Assembly: GCF_021502675.1 (NCBI RefSeq)
Contig: NZ_JAKFHA010000004.1
Span: 116,555 to 180,554 of the forward strand
DNA: 64,000 nt
Direction of reading: 5' to 3'
DNA from: Yinghuangia soli
Lineage (GTDB): Bacteria > Actinomycetota > Actinomycetes > Streptomycetales > Streptomycetaceae
Position numbers and translations under genes: made by a program. The notes beneath the pieces are model-generated. The model had not been told where the DNA came from and ran no database searches. It saw only the letters and a program-made list of their open reading frames with translations. Positions within the stretch are counted from its first letter, which is position 1. Each line of letters begins with the position of its first letter. Below are positions 9,812 through 24,508 of this stretch, one piece after another.

Positions 9812-10825
9812 ATGACGTTCCGCATGCCTGCCGAGTGGACCGAGCACGAAGGCTGCCTGATGGCCTGGCCGACCCGCGAAGACCTGTGGGGGGACATGTT
9901 CGGCCCGGCCAAGAGCGAGTACGCCGCGGTCGCCCGCGCCATCTCCGCATTCGAGCCGGTCACCATGGTCACCATCCCCGGGGCCGGCGACGAGGCCCGC
10001 GAGCTGTGCGGCGACGCCGTCACGGTGATCGAACTCCCGATCGACGACGCGTGGTTCCGCGACTCCGGTCCGATCTTCGTGACGGACGGGGAAGGCCGCC
10101 GCGCGGGCGTCGACTTCCGCTTCAACGCCTGGGGCCGCAAGCACTCCCCGTGGGACGCCGACGACCGCATCGCCGAGGCGCTCATCGCCCGTACCGGCGA
10201 CCCGCGCATCGCGTCCGACATGATCCTCGAGGGCGGCGCCATCACGGTCGACGGCGAGGGCACCCTCATCACCACCGAGCAGTGCCTGCTGCACCCGAAC
10301 CGCAACCCGGACATGAGCCGCGCCGACATCGAGGCCGAGCTCAAGGCGAAGCTCGGCGTCACCAAGATCGTCTGGCTGCCGTACGGCGGCCTGCTCGACA
10401 CCGAGACGGACGGACACGTCGACGGCGTCTGCGCGTTCGTGGCGCCCGGCAAGGTCATCATCCAGCTCCCCGACGACCCCGAGCACCCGGACTACGCGCG
10501 CTGCCGCGCGAACCGCGCCGTGCTGGAGGCCACCACCGACGCGCAGGGCCGGCCGTTCGAGATCCTCGAGGTCCCGCAGTCCGCGTTCGTGACCTGGGGC
10601 GGCACCGACATCGAGGTCGGCTACCTCAACTTCTACATCGCCAACGGCGGTGTCGTGGTGCCCACCGCGGACCACCCCGCGGACGCCGGCGCGCTGGCCG
10701 CCATCCAGGCCGCGTTCCCGGACCGCAAGGTCGTCGGCGTGCCGACCCGGACCGTCGCGTACGGCGGCGGCGGCGTGCACTGCATCACCCAGCAGATCCC
10801 CGCCGCGGCTTCCCCCGCCGTCTAG
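9812..10825 (+). CDS. Agmatine deiminase, cytoplasmic (copy 4)
   Basis: This 337-residue protein starts at ATG 9812, directly with FRMPAEWTEHEGCLMAWP, the usual N-terminus of soluble agmatine deiminases, and has no signal peptide. Motifs include WFRDSGPIF, EGGAITVDGEGT, NRNP, TDGHVDG and GGGGVHC with Cys324. It would convert agmatine to N-carbamoylputrescine and ammonia, the first step of agmatine breakdown to putrescine. No N-carbamoylputrescine amidase is present in the window. It lies 35 bases before the solute-binding protein gene, so an intracellular deiminase is paired with an importer while its three relatives are exported. Confidence 0.85.
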   Translation: MTFRMPAEWTEHEGCLMAWPTREDLWGDMFGPAKSEYAAVARAISAFEPVTMVTIPGAGDEARELCGDAVTVIELPIDDAWFRDSGPIFVTDGEGRRAGVDFRFNAWGRKHSPWDADDRIAEALIARTGDPRIASDMILEGGAITVDGEGTLITTEQCLLHPNRNPDMSRADIEAELKAKLGVTKIVWLPYGGLLDTETDGHVDGVCAFVAPGKVIIQLPDDPEHPDYARCRANRAVLEATTDAQGRPFEILEVPQSAFVTWGGTDIEVGYLNFYIANGGVVVPTADHPADAGALAAIQAAFPDRKVVGVPTRTVAYGGGGVHCITQQIPAAASPAV

Positions 10826-10860
10826 TTCGGACCCCTCGTCGTGCCGGAAAGGACCTCCAG

Positions 10861-12537
10861 ATGCGCCCGCTGATGCGCCGAAATGTCCCGCTCACGTCCA
10901 GATCCGCCCTGCGCCGCACGGCCGTGCCCGCCGCGGCAGTCGTGGCCCTCGCCCTGGTCGCGGGCGCCTGTTCGGGCCCGCCGAAGAAGGAAGGCGGACC
11001 CTCGCCTGACGGCGGCGGCTACAAGCTGTCCGACGGAACGCCGCCCGCCAAGGGCGAGATCGACAAGTTCAGCTGGGCGCTCTACGCCGAACCGCTGACC
11101 CTCGACTACACCATGGCGTTCGACTACCCGCAGAACACCGTGCTGTCGAACGTCTGCGAAAGCCTCATGCGGTGGACGCCGCAGCTCACCGTGGCCCCCG
11201 GCCTGGCCGAGAAGACGGCCAACCCGGACCCGCTGACCTGGGTCTACGACCTGCGGTCCGGCGTGAAGTTCCACAACGGCGAGACGATGACCGCGGACGA
11301 CGTCGTGTTCAGCGTCGGCCGCCAGATGGACCCCGAGATCGGCGCCGCGTGGGCCGACTCGTTCCAGTACGTCGAGTCGGTCACCGCCACCGGGCCGCTC
11401 CAGGTCACCTTCAAGCTCAAGCAGGCCGACTCGATGTTCCCGCAGCTCATGGCCACCGCCGCGGGCGTGGTGGCGAGCAAGAAGGGTGTCGAGGCAGCCG
11501 GAAAGGACTACGGCGTCCAGGGCGGCCTGGAGTGCACCGGCCCGTACAAGCTGGGGGAGTGGTCCAAGGGCCAGTCGCTGCAGCTGCAGCGCAACGACGC
11601 GTACTGGGGTACCAAGGCCAAGTCCAAGAGCGTCGAGTTCAAGTTCCTCACCGACCCGTCGGCGCGCACCAACGCCATGCTCAACAGCGAGGTCGACGGC
11701 GGCTTCCTGGTCCCCACCGAGAGCTACGAGCGGCTGCGCAACAGCGGCGTCGGCACGCTCTACTTCGGTGAGGGCCTCAGCACCGTCAACGTCAACGTGA
11801 CCAGCATGAAGGGCGCCCTCGGCGACGTCCGGGTCCGCAAGGCCATATCGATGGCGCTGGACCGCAGCGGGTTCGTCAAGACCGCACTGGCCGGCAACGG
11901 CTCGGTCACCAACTCGATCACCCCGAAGGCCTCGTGGGCGGGTGCGCCGGCCGACGCCAAGGCCGCCGCGTTCGACAAGCTGCCGCCGTCCACCCAGGAC
12001 ATCGAGCAGGCCAAGAAGCTCATCGAAGAGGCCGGCGCCAAGGGCAAGAAGCTCGTCGTGGCCACCAGCCCCATCGGCCTGGACGTATCGCTGCTGGCCA
12101 CCGCGCTGCAGGACGCCGGCACCCGGATCGGCCTGCAGATCGAGCTCAAGACCATCGCCCCGGACGCGTTCTCGGCGCTGTTCACCGACCCGGCGGCGCG
12201 CGAGGGGATCGACATGTTCCCCGAGACGTTCTACCTGTCCGTCACCGACCCGGTCGACCTGCTGCGCAACTTCAAGACCGGCGCCTACCAGAACCACGCC
12301 TCCTACTCGGACCCCGAGTACGACGCCCTGGTCGAGCAGATCTTCCAGACCTACGACCCGGCGCAGAAGTTCGCCCTGGAGGCCAAGCTCCAGCAGATGG
12401 CCCACGACCGGGTGCTGTGGATGCCGGTCGCCGAATGGCCGTCCACGGTGTTCCTCAACAAGCGGATCACCGGCGCGCCGACCACCATCTCGTACATGTA
12501 CTACCCCTGGGCGGCCGATGTGGGGGCCGCGGGGTGA
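10861..12537 (+). CDS. ABC transporter solute-binding lipoprotein, family 5 (oligopeptide/dipeptide type)
   Basis: This 558-residue protein is a family-5 extracellular solute-binding protein (OppA/DppA/NikA group). It has a basic start, a hydrophobic segment and a lipobox VAGAC around residue 38. Family-typical stretches follow: LTWVYDLRSGVKFHNGE, ADDVVFS, TGPYKLGEW, and DVRVRKAISMALDR. It captures a peptide or other cationic/organic solute outside the cell for the permease pair encoded next. ATG 10861 follows GGAAAGGACC. The context predicts a substrate related to arginine or agmatine, or their deiminated products. This is inference only; the family also binds nickel, opines and glutathione. 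Confidence 0.9.
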   Translation: MRPLMRRNVPLTSRSALRRTAVPAAAVVALALVAGACSGPPKKEGGPSPDGGGYKLSDGTPPAKGEIDKFSWALYAEPLTLDYTMAFDYPQNTVLSNVCESLMRWTPQLTVAPGLAEKTANPDPLTWVYDLRSGVKFHNGETMTADDVVFSVGRQMDPEIGAAWADSFQYVESVTATGPLQVTFKLKQADSMFPQLMATAAGVVASKKGVEAAGKDYGVQGGLECTGPYKLGEWSKGQSLQLQRNDAYWGTKAKSKSVEFKFLTDPSARTNAMLNSEVDGGFLVPTESYERLRNSGVGTLYFGEGLSTVNVNVTSMKGALGDVRVRKAISMALDRSGFVKTALAGNGSVTNSITPKASWAGAPADAKAAAFDKLPPSTQDIEQAKKLIEEAGAKGKKLVVATSPIGLDVSLLATALQDAGTRIGLQIELKTIAPDAFSALFTDPAAREGIDMFPETFYLSVTDPVDLLRNFKTGAYQNHASYSDPEYDALVEQIFQTYDPAQKFALEAKLQQMAHDRVLWMPVAEWPSTVFLNKRITGAPTTISYMYYPWAADVGAAG

Positions 12538-13496
12538 ACTTCCTGAGATTCGCCGTACGGCGGCTGCTGGAAATGGCCGTCACCCTGCTCGGCGCCTCGT
12601 TCGTGGTCTTCGGTGCGATGTACCTGGCGCCGGGCAATCCGGCGAGTTTCCTCCTCGGCGGGCGGTCGGCCTCCCCGGCCGCCCTCGAGGCGATCGAGAA
12701 GCAGTACCACCTGGACGACCCGTTCTTCGCGCAGTACTTCCGCTGGCTCGGCAACGTGCTGCAGGGCGACTTCGGCCGCTCCCTGCAGTACCGCACCGAC
12801 GTCTCGGAGCTGCTGGCCTCGCGGCTGCCCACCACGATGCTGCTGGTCGGCATGGCGCTCCTGATCGTCGTCGTCCTCGGGCTGGCCCTGGGCCGGTTCG
12901 GCGCGGTGCGCGGCGGGGCGGCCGACACGACGGTCCTGGTCGGCACCACGTTCGCGATCGGCACCCCGTCGTTCGTCGCCGCGATCCTGCTGCAAGGCCT
13001 CTTCGCGGTCCAGCTCGGCTGGTTCCCGTCCAGCGGGAGCGGCAGCGGGGAAGGCTTCGGCAGCATGGTGTGGCACCTGACGCTGCCGGCCGTCGCCCTC
13101 GCGCTCTACCTCGTCGGACTCCTCGCCCGGGTCACGCGCAGCGCGATGCTGGAGGCCATGGAAGGCGAGCACGTGGCCGTCGCGCGCAGCCGCGGCGTCC
13201 CGGAACGCCACATCATCCGGCGGCACGTCTTCCGCAACGCGCTCGGGCCGGTGCTCACCACCGCCGGGCTCATCGTCTCGACGCTGCTGGTGTGCACGGT
13301 GCTCGTGGAGTCCGCGTTCAGTGTGGGCGGCATCGGCCAGCTCCTCGAACGTGCGGCCACCACCAAGGACTTCCCGACCGTGCAGGCCATCTCCCTGATC
13401 ATCATCGGCATCTTCATGACCGTGAACTTCGTCGTCGACCTCCTGCTGCCGCTCGTCGACCCGCGCATCACCCTGGGAGCGAGGTCCAAGGCATGA
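12534..13496 (+). CDS. ABC transporter permease (DppB/OppB type)
   Basis: This 320-residue inner-membrane protein has the DppB layout: an N-terminal membrane segment (LLEMAVTLLGASFVVFGAM), an external loop with the conserved DDPFFAQYFRWLGN and GDFGRS, and a C-terminal bundle of five segments. The EAA loop (EHVAVARSRGVPERHI) contacts the ATPase. GTG 12534 overlaps the preceding stop (GTGA). It pairs with the next permease to form the channel of the family-5 importer. Confidence 0.92.
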   Translation: MNFLRFAVRRLLEMAVTLLGASFVVFGAMYLAPGNPASFLLGGRSASPAALEAIEKQYHLDDPFFAQYFRWLGNVLQGDFGRSLQYRTDVSELLASRLPTTMLLVGMALLIVVVLGLALGRFGAVRGGAADTTVLVGTTFAIGTPSFVAAILLQGLFAVQLGWFPSSGSGSGEGFGSMVWHLTLPAVALALYLVGLLARVTRSAMLEAMEGEHVAVARSRGVPERHIIRRHVFRNALGPVLTTAGLIVSTLLVCTVLVESAFSVGGIGQLLERAATTKDFPTVQAISLIIIGIFMTVNFVVDLLLPLVDPRITLGARSKA

Positions 13497-14404
13497 CCGC
13501 CCCTGCTCCAGCCCCGGCTCCTGCCCCGGCTTCGACCCCGGCGCCCGCCGGCGCCGCCGCACTGATCCGGCGCCCCGGGCTCGCCCGGGTCCGCGCCAAA
13601 CGCGCCCCGCTGTACGTGGCGAGCCTGGTCTTCGTCGGCCTCGTCGTGCTCCTGGCGCTGCTCGCCCCCTGGATCGCACCGCACGACCCGAACACCGCCG
13701 ACCTCGGGAACGCCCTGGCCCCGCCGTCCGGCGAGCACCTCCTCGGCACCGACGCCGCGGGCCGCGACACGCTCTCCCGGCTGCTGGTCGGCGCCCGCAC
13801 CTCGCTGCTCGGACCGCTCGGCGTCGTGGTGCTGTCCACGCTGCTGGGCGCGGCGGTCGGCGTCGCGGCAGGCTGGCGCGGCGGATGGCTCGACTCGCTG
13901 CTCTCCCGCGGCTCCGAGCTCACCCTCGCGTTCCCCGGCCTGCTGCTCGCGATCCTCATCGTGGCGGTCTACGGCGAAGGCCTCATGGCCCCGGTGGTCG
14001 CCCTGTCCGTGGCGTACTTCCCGTACGTCAGCCGGCTGACCCGCTCGCTCGTCCTCGCCGAGCGCGAACGGCCGTACGTCGCCGCCTACAAGGTGCAGGG
14101 CCACTCCGGCCTGCAGATCTGCCTGCGCCACGTGGTCCCCAACATCGCGCCCGTGGTGCTGGCGCAGTCCACCGTCAACTTCGGGTACGCCCTGATCGAC
14201 CTGGCCGGCCTGTCGTTCCTGGGCCTCGGCGTCCCCGCCCTCACACCCGACTGGGGACGCATGGTCTTCGACGGGAAGTCCGCCATCCAGAGCGGCTATC
14301 CGCTCTCCGCCGTCATCCCGTGCGCGGCGATCATCCTCACCGTCGTCGCGTTCAACGTGGTCGGCGAGCGCTGGGCCGACAAGGTCGCGGGGAGGAAGCG
14401 GTGA
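13493..14404 (+). CDS. ABC transporter permease (DppC/OppC type)
   Basis: This 303-residue permease begins with an unusual Ala-Pro repeat (about ten AP dipeptides) before the DppC-type domain. It shows the N-terminal membrane segment, APHDPN, the HLLGTDAAGRDTLSRLL signature and the EAA-like loop RPYVAAYKVQGHSG. The ATG at 13493 overlaps the previous stop by four bases. It forms a heterodimeric channel with the DppB-type partner. The AP tail is probably a disordered cytoplasmic extension. Confidence 0.92.
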   Translation: MTAPAPAPAPAPASTPAPAGAAALIRRPGLARVRAKRAPLYVASLVFVGLVVLLALLAPWIAPHDPNTADLGNALAPPSGEHLLGTDAAGRDTLSRLLVGARTSLLGPLGVVVLSTLLGAAVGVAAGWRGGWLDSLLSRGSELTLAFPGLLLAILIVAVYGEGLMAPVVALSVAYFPYVSRLTRSLVLAERERPYVAAYKVQGHSGLQICLRHVVPNIAPVVLAQSTVNFGYALIDLAGLSFLGLGVPALTPDWGRMVFDGKSAIQSGYPLSAVIPCAAIILTVVAFNVVGERWADKVAGRKR

Positions 14405-15390
14405 CCACACTCGACATCCGCGGCCTGCGCCTGCGGCTCCCGCACACCGCCCGCCCGGTCCTCGACGGCGTCGACCTCGCGGTCGGCCCGCGCGAGACCG
14501 TGGCCCTGGTCGGCGAATCCGGCTCCGGCAAGACCCTCACCTCGCGGACCGTCCTGCGGCTGCTGCCCGAAGGGGCGGTCGCCGAGGGCACCGTCGAGGT
14601 GGCCGGGCAGGACGTCCTCACCATGACCGCCAAGGAACTGCGCGACCTGCGCACCCGGACCGCGGCCATGGTCTTCCAGGACCCCCGCGCCGCCATCAAC
14701 CCGCTGCGCCGCATCGGCGACTTCCTCACCGAGAGCGTGGTCCTCAACAAGGTCCTCACCTCGGCGGCCGCCGAGGCCCGCGCCGTCGAGCTGCTGGAGG
14801 CCGTCGGCCTGACCTCCGCGGCGCTGCGCCGCTACCCGAGCCAGGTCTCGGGCGGCATGCTGCAGCGCGTCATGATCGCCGGCTCGCTCATGGGCGACCC
14901 CAAACTGCTGCTCGCCGACGAACCCACCACCGCGCTGGACGTCACCACCCAGGCCGAAGTGGTCAGCCTCCTGGGCGACATGCGGGAGCGCTTCGGCACC
15001 GCGCTGCTCTTCGTCACCCACGACCTCGGGCTCGCCGCCGCGATCAGCGACCGGGTCAGCGTCATGTACGCCGGGCGCATCGTGGAGTCCGGGCCCGCGG
15101 CCGAGCTGTTCGCGCACCCCCGGCACCCCTATACCAAGGCACTGCTGGACTCGACCCCGGATCCGGACGCCCCGCCCGGGCGCCTCACCGCGATCGAGGG
15201 GCAGCCGCCGGACCTGCGCGAGGAACTCTCCGGCTGCCCGTTCGCACCGCGCTGCGTCCTCGCGACCGCGGTCTGCACCGAGCAGGCGCCGCAGGCCGCA
15301 CCCGCGCCCGGGAACCCTGCCCACACCGCCGCATGCCACCACAGCGACCGGCTCGGCACCCGCCTCGAAGGGGAGACCGTCGATGCCTGA
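14401..15390 (+). CDS. ABC transporter ATP-binding protein (DppD/OppD type)
   Basis: This 329-residue ATPase has Walker A GESGSGKT, a Q-loop VFQDPRAAINP, the signature VSGGMLQRV, Walker B LLLADEPT, a D-loop ALDV and the H-loop THDLG. The C-terminal Cys-containing GCPFAPRC motif is diagnostic of the oligopeptide/dipeptide subfamily, where it can hold an iron-sulfur cluster. GTG 14401 overlaps the stop of the permease gene. It powers import with the following ATPase. Confidence 0.93.
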   Translation: MTTLDIRGLRLRLPHTARPVLDGVDLAVGPRETVALVGESGSGKTLTSRTVLRLLPEGAVAEGTVEVAGQDVLTMTAKELRDLRTRTAAMVFQDPRAAINPLRRIGDFLTESVVLNKVLTSAAAEARAVELLEAVGLTSAALRRYPSQVSGGMLQRVMIAGSLMGDPKLLLADEPTTALDVTTQAEVVSLLGDMRERFGTALLFVTHDLGLAAAISDRVSVMYAGRIVESGPAAELFAHPRHPYTKALLDSTPDPDAPPGRLTAIEGQPPDLREELSGCPFAPRCVLATAVCTEQAPQAAPAPGNPAHTAACHHSDRLGTRLEGETVDA

Positions 15391-16243
15391 CCGGACCTCC
15401 GCGACTGCTGCGCCCGCCGCGTCCCCCGAGGCGCTCCTCGAAGTCACCGGGCTGTGCCGCTCCTTCGGCGACGTGCGGGCCGTCGACGACGTGTCGTTCG
15501 TGCTGCCGCCGGGCGGCTCGCTCGGGATCGTCGGCGAGTCCGGCTCCGGGAAGACCACGACCGCCCGCATCATCGTCGGGCTGGAGCGCGCCGACTCCGG
15601 GACCGTGCGGGTGCGCGGCCAGGCGCACAACGGCACCGGGCGCGGCCGGGCCGCCCGCCTGGCCCGGGCCCGCCGCGTCCAGATGGTCTTCCAGGACCCC
15701 TACCTGTCCCTGGACCCGCGCGCCCCCGTGCGCGCGGTCCTGGCGGAAACCCTCAAGCTGCATTTCCCGGGCACCGATCACGACGCCCGCATCCACGAGC
15801 TGCTCGACCAGGTGGGCCTCGGCGCCCGCGCCGCGGACGCCCGGCCCCGCGAGCTGTCCGGCGGCCAGCGCCAGCGCGTCGCCATCGCCCGCGCGCTCGC
15901 GGTCCGCCCCGAGGTGCTCGTCCTCGACGAGGCCGTCGCGGCCCTCGACGTCTCGGTCCAGGCGCAGATCCTCAACCTGCTCGCCGACATCCGCGAGGAG
16001 ACGGCCGTCGGCTACCTCTTCATCACCCACGACCTCGGCGTCGTCCGGTGCGTCACCGACGACGTGATCGTCATGCGCTCCGGCCGCATCGTCGAGGCCG
16101 GGCGTACCGGCGAGGTCCTCGGCCGGCCCGCGCACCCCTACACCCGCCTGCTCTCCGCCTCGGTCCCGCGCCCCGGCTGGGACCCGCGCGCCATCGGCGC
16201 CGCCCGCCGGGCGCTGGCCGAGGAGGACGCCGCCGCCTCCTGA
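15383..16243 (+). CDS. ABC transporter ATP-binding protein (DppF/OppF type)
   Basis: This 286-residue ATPase has Walker A GESGSGKT, Q-loop VFQDPYLSLDPR, signature LSGGQRQRV, Walker B LVLDEA and H-loop THDLG. The usual DEPVSALD reads DEAVAALD, keeping the catalytic Glu. It lacks the C-terminal Cys motif of its partner, as is often the case for DppF. The ATG at 15383 lies inside the end of the upstream gene (8-base overlap). It is the last gene of the operon; a hairpin terminator follows. Confidence 0.93.
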   Translation: MPDRTSATAAPAASPEALLEVTGLCRSFGDVRAVDDVSFVLPPGGSLGIVGESGSGKTTTARIIVGLERADSGTVRVRGQAHNGTGRGRAARLARARRVQMVFQDPYLSLDPRAPVRAVLAETLKLHFPGTDHDARIHELLDQVGLGARAADARPRELSGGQRQRVAIARALAVRPEVLVLDEAVAALDVSVQAQILNLLADIREETAVGYLFITHDLGVVRCVTDDVIVMRSGRIVEAGRTGEVLGRPAHPYTRLLSASVPRPGWDPRAIGAARRALAEEDAAAS

Positions 16244-16310
16244 CCGGCGCCGGTCCGCCGCCGCGGACCGCCGCCCCGCCTCGGGCCGGGCACATCCCCG
16301 CCCGCCCAAG

Positions 16311-16350
16311 CCTCCGCCCCCGGCCGACGACCCGGGGGCGGAGCCGTTTC
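16311..16350 (+). terminator. Terminator after the ABC importer operon
   Basis: A 12-base stem (CTCCGCCCCCGG / CCGGGGGCGGAG) with an 8-base loop is followed by CCGTTTCC. It separates the deiminase-transporter operon from the arginine operon. The rest of 16244-16510 shows nothing recognisable. Confidence 0.75.
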
Positions 16351-16514
16351 CGGTCCGTGTCGCCACCCCGCCCTGTACTCCGCACGGCGTTTCTTGCGAC
16401 CGCTGTCCCCCTCTGCGCGTTGTCCACAGCTTGCGGCGGGCCGCGTGCCGGGGGCGCGGCATGATCGGCATGATTGAAGGGTGGCGTCCGACTTGTCGGG
16501 CGGCACAGGCGATG

Positions 16515-18743
<2,229 letters not shown>

Positions 18744-18747
<4 letters not shown>

Positions 18748-19733
18748 CCGAGCACGTCGCACAGACAGCGCAGACCCACACCAACTCCGGGGGGAGCACG
18801 GTGAAGACCGAGTCGGTGGGCAAGGCCATCCGGGCCGCACGGCACAACGTCGCGCTCGGCAAGGCGCACACCCTCATCGAGGCACTGCCGTGGCTCGAGC
18901 ACTATTACGGCAAGACCGTCGTCATCAAGTTCGGCGGCAACGCCATGGTCGACGACGCCCTCAAGCGGGCGTTCGCCCAGGACGTCGTCTTCCTGCGCTT
19001 CGCCGGCCTCAAGCCGGTCATCGTGCACGGCGGCGGCCCGCAGATCAGCGCGCACCTGGACAAGCTCGGCCTGGAGTCCACCTTCGCGGGCGGCCTGCGG
19101 GTCACCACGCCCGAGGCGATGGACGTCGTGCGCATGGTGCTGGCCGGCCAGGTGCAGCGCGAGATCGTCGGGCTGATCAACGAGCACGGTCCGTTCGCGG
19201 TCGGCATGACCGGCGAGGACGCGCACACCATGACCGCCGAGAAGCGGCACGCCGTGGTGGACGGCGAGCTCGTCGACATCGGCCTCGTCGGCGACGTCGT
19301 CGAGGTCAACCCGGGCGCCATCGCGGCGCTGCTGGACGACGGCCGCATCCCGGTCATCTCGTCGGTCGCGCGCGGCGCCGACGGGCACGTCTACAACGTC
19401 AACGCGGACACCGCCGCGGCCGCCCTGGCCGCCGCCCTCAAGGCCGAGCGGCTGGTCGTGCTCACCGACGTCGAGGGGCTGTACGCCGACTGGCCGACCA
19501 GCGACGAGGTGATCAGCCGGCTGGACGCCGACGAGCTCGCCGCGCTGCTGCCCAAGCTGTCCAGCGGCATGGTGCCCAAGATGGAGGCGTGCCTGCGCGC
19601 CGTCCAGGCCGGCGTCAAGGCCGCGCACGTCCTCGACGGCCGGGTCGCGCACTCGCTGCTGCTCGAGGTGTTCACCGACGAAGGCGTCGGGACCATGGTC
19701 GTCCCGGCACACGGCAAGGGGGCAGGGGCATGA
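18744..19733 (+). CDS. argB: Acetylglutamate kinase
   Basis: This kinase (329 residues from ATG 18744) phosphorylates N-acetylglutamate, the usual arginine-feedback step. It has [18 protein letters not shown] for acetylglutamate and phosphate binding, and [12 protein letters not shown]. The ATG overlaps the argJ stop (ATGA), but a GTG at 18801 has a much better ribosome site (GGGGGGAGC) and would drop 19 unconserved residues; both starts may be used. The N-terminal helix before the kinase core matches arginine-sensitive forms. Confidence 0.95.
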
Positions 19734-20968
19734 CGGGGAACCACGCGGACACCGGTGCGAGCGGCAACGCGGACTACCGGCAGCGCTGGGCCGGCGCCCT
19801 GATGCCCTCGCTCGGGCAGCCCACCGTCGCCCTGGTGTCCGGCAAGGGCGCGCACGTGGTCGACGCGGACGGCCGCGAGTACGTCGACTTCCTCTCCGGC
19901 GTCGCGGTGAACGTCCTCGGGCACGCCCACCCGGCGATCATCGACGCGGTGACCGCCCAGATCTCCGCGGTCGGGCACGTCTCCAACCTGTTCATCTCGA
20001 CCCGCGCGGTCGAGCTCGCCGAGCGGCTCCTCGGCCTGACCGGCCGGGACGGCCGGGTGTTCTTCTGCAACTCCGGCGCCGAGGCCAACGAGGCCGCCTT
20101 CAAGATCGCCCGCCGCACCGGGCGGCCCGAGGTCGTCACCGTCGAAGGCTCGTTCCACGGCCGCACGATGGGCGCCCTCGCGCTCACCGGCCAGCCCGGC
20201 AAGCGGGAGGGCTTCGAACCGCTGCCCGGCGGCGTGAAGTACGTCCCGTTCGGCGACATCGAGGCGCTCGACGCCGCGGTCACCGAGAACACCGCGGCCG
20301 TGCTCCTGGAGCCCATCCAGGGCGAGTTCGGGGTCCGGCCGCTGCCCCCCGGCTACCTGGAGCGGGCCCGCGAGATCACCGCCGAGCGCGGCGCGCTGCT
20401 CATGCTCGACGAGGTGCAGACCGGCACCGGGCGCACCGGCTACTGGTTCGCCCACCAGGACCCGTACTTCGGCGGCGTGCAGCCCGACGTCATGACCCTG
20501 GCCAAGGGCATCGGCGGCGGCCTGCCGCTGGGCGCCTGCGTGGCGTTCGGCAAGGCCGCCGAACTGCTCGCCCCCGGCCAGCACGCCTCGACCTTCGGCG
20601 GCAACCCGGTGTGCTGCGCGGCCGGCCTCGCGGTCCTCGACACCATCGACGCGGACGGCCTGCTGGACCGCACCCGGGAGCTCGGCGCCCGGATCGCGGA
20701 CGGCGTGCAGGGACTCGGCCACCCGCTGGTCGATCACGTACGCGGTGCCGGGCTCCTGCTCGGTATCGTGCTGACCGCACCGGTCGCCGCCCAGGTCGCG
20801 ACGGCCGCGGGCGACGCCGGCTTCCTCGTCAACGCGGTCGCCCCGGACGTCATCCGGCTGGCCCCGCCGCTGGTCGTCGAGGACGCCGACGCGGCCGCGC
20901 TGGTCGAGGCGCTGCCCAAGATCCTCGATGCGGCGACCGCCGCCTCGACCCCGGGAGGTGCGGCATGA
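19730..20968 (+). CDS. argD: Acetylornithine aminotransferase
   Basis: This 412-residue class III PLP transaminase converts N-acetylglutamate semialdehyde to N-acetylornithine. It shows NSGAEANE for the phosphate of [25 protein letters not shown] and the PLP lysine in TLAKGIGGG. The ATG overlaps the argB stop (ATGA). A 17-codon micro-ORF overlaps its own stop. Confidence 0.97.
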   Translation: MTGNHADTGASGNADYRQRWAGALMPSLGQPTVALVSGKGAHVVDADGREYVDFLSGVAVNVLGHAHPAIIDAVTAQISAVGHVSNLFISTRAVELAERLLGLTGRDGRVFFCNSGAEANEAAFKIARRTGRPEVVTVEGSFHGRTMGALALTGQPGKREGFEPLPGGVKYVPFGDIEALDAAVTENTAAVLLEPIQGEFGVRPLPPGYLERAREITAERGALLMLDEVQTGTGRTGYWFAHQDPYFGGVQPDVMTLAKGIGGGLPLGACVAFGKAAELLAPGQHASTFGGNPVCCAAGLAVLDTIDADGLLDRTRELGARIADGVQGLGHPLVDHVRGAGLLLGIVLTAPVAAQVATAAGDAGFLVNAVAPDVIRLAPPLVVEDADAAALVEALPKILDAATAASTPGGAA

Positions 20969-21018
20969 CCCCCACGACCGCGGCGCGCCTCGGCGGCCGA
21001 CGACGAGTCCGAAGGTAG
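20965..21018 (+). CDS. Micro-ORF (17 codons) coupled to argD, upstream of argR
   Basis: ATG 20965 overlaps the argD stop (ATGA) and reads 17 codons rich in Arg ([17 protein letters not shown]) before a TAG at 21016-21018. The stop lies inside the purine-rich stretch that serves as the argR ribosome site, 11 bases before the argR start. Ribosomes leaving argD could pass through it and be delivered to argR. The run of six Arg codons in the last eight positions, in an arginine operon, suggests an arginine-sensing role, but that is speculation. It may also be chance. Confidence 0.4.
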   Translation: MTPTTAARLGGRRRVRR

Positions 21019-21029
21019 GCGAGGTCGTC

Positions 21030-21593
21030 ATGAGCAACGAGCAGGACACCATGCCGACGCCGGCATCCGACGGCGTGTACGCGGTGCCCAGCACCCGGAC
21101 CGCCCGGCACCGGCGGATCGTGGACCTGCTGACCCGGAACCGGGTCAGGTCCCAAGGGCAACTTGCCCGGCTGCTCGCCGACGACGGCCTCGCCGTCACG
21201 CAGGCCACGCTCTCGCGCGATCTCGACGAGCTGGGCGCCGTGAAGATCCGCGACGCGGAAGGCGCGCTGATCTACGCGGTGCCCGCCGAGGGCGGCGACC
21301 GCACGCCGCGGCCGCCGCTCGAGGACGCGGTCAGCGAAGGGCGGCTCGCCCGGCTGGCCGGCGAACTCCTGGTCTCCGCGGAGGCCTCCGGCAACCTCGT
21401 GGTGGTGCGCACACCGCCCGGGGCCGCGCAGTTCCTCGCCTCGGCGATGGACCACGCGGAGAGCCGCGAGGTGCTCGGGACCATCGCCGGCGACGACACC
21501 ATCCTCCTGGTGTGCCGGGACCCCGAGGGCGGTGCCGCCCTCGTCGCCCACCTGATCTCGCTCGCCGAAGGCCGCGCCGCCGCGACCGAATGA
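21030..21593 (+). CDS. argR: Arginine repressor
   Basis: This 187-residue protein has the ArgR winged helix ([32 protein letters not shown]) and a C-terminal hexamerisation/arginine-binding domain ([18 protein letters not shown] and [13 protein letters not shown]). The ATG at 21030 is chosen for its ribosome site AAGGTAGGCGAGG. It should repress the arg operon with arginine as co-repressor. Confidence 0.96.
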   Translation: MSNEQDTMPTPASDGVYAVPSTRTARHRRIVDLLTRNRVRSQGQLARLLADDGLAVTQATLSRDLDELGAVKIRDAEGALIYAVPAEGGDRTPRPPLEDAVSEGRLARLAGELLVSAEASGNLVVVRTPPGAAQFLASAMDHAESREVLGTIAGDDTILLVCRDPEGGAALVAHLISLAEGRAAATE

Positions 21594-21615
21594 CCACCGG
21601 ATGACCACCGGATGA

Positions 21616-24402
<2,787 letters not shown>

Positions 24403-24417
24403 GCGAAGGACACTGTG

Positions 24418-24458
24418 GGGCCCGGTCCGCGCACCCCTGGGGTACGCGGACCGGGCCC
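24418..24458. terminator. Bidirectional terminator between argH and the solute-binding protein gene
   Basis: A perfect 14-base stem (GGGCCCGGTCCGCG / CGCGGACCGGGCCC) with a 13-base loop lies between two convergent genes. Confidence 0.75.
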
Positions 24459-24508
24459 GACGCGTTGCGGTGCCGCTTCGGCCGTCGTCCGCCGTGCGGC
24501 CGACCGGG

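Noticed and set aside
8498..10780. 760-codon minus-strand frame opposite the deiminase genes
   Set aside because: It mirrors the conserved plus-strand enzymes codon by codon and has no independent features.
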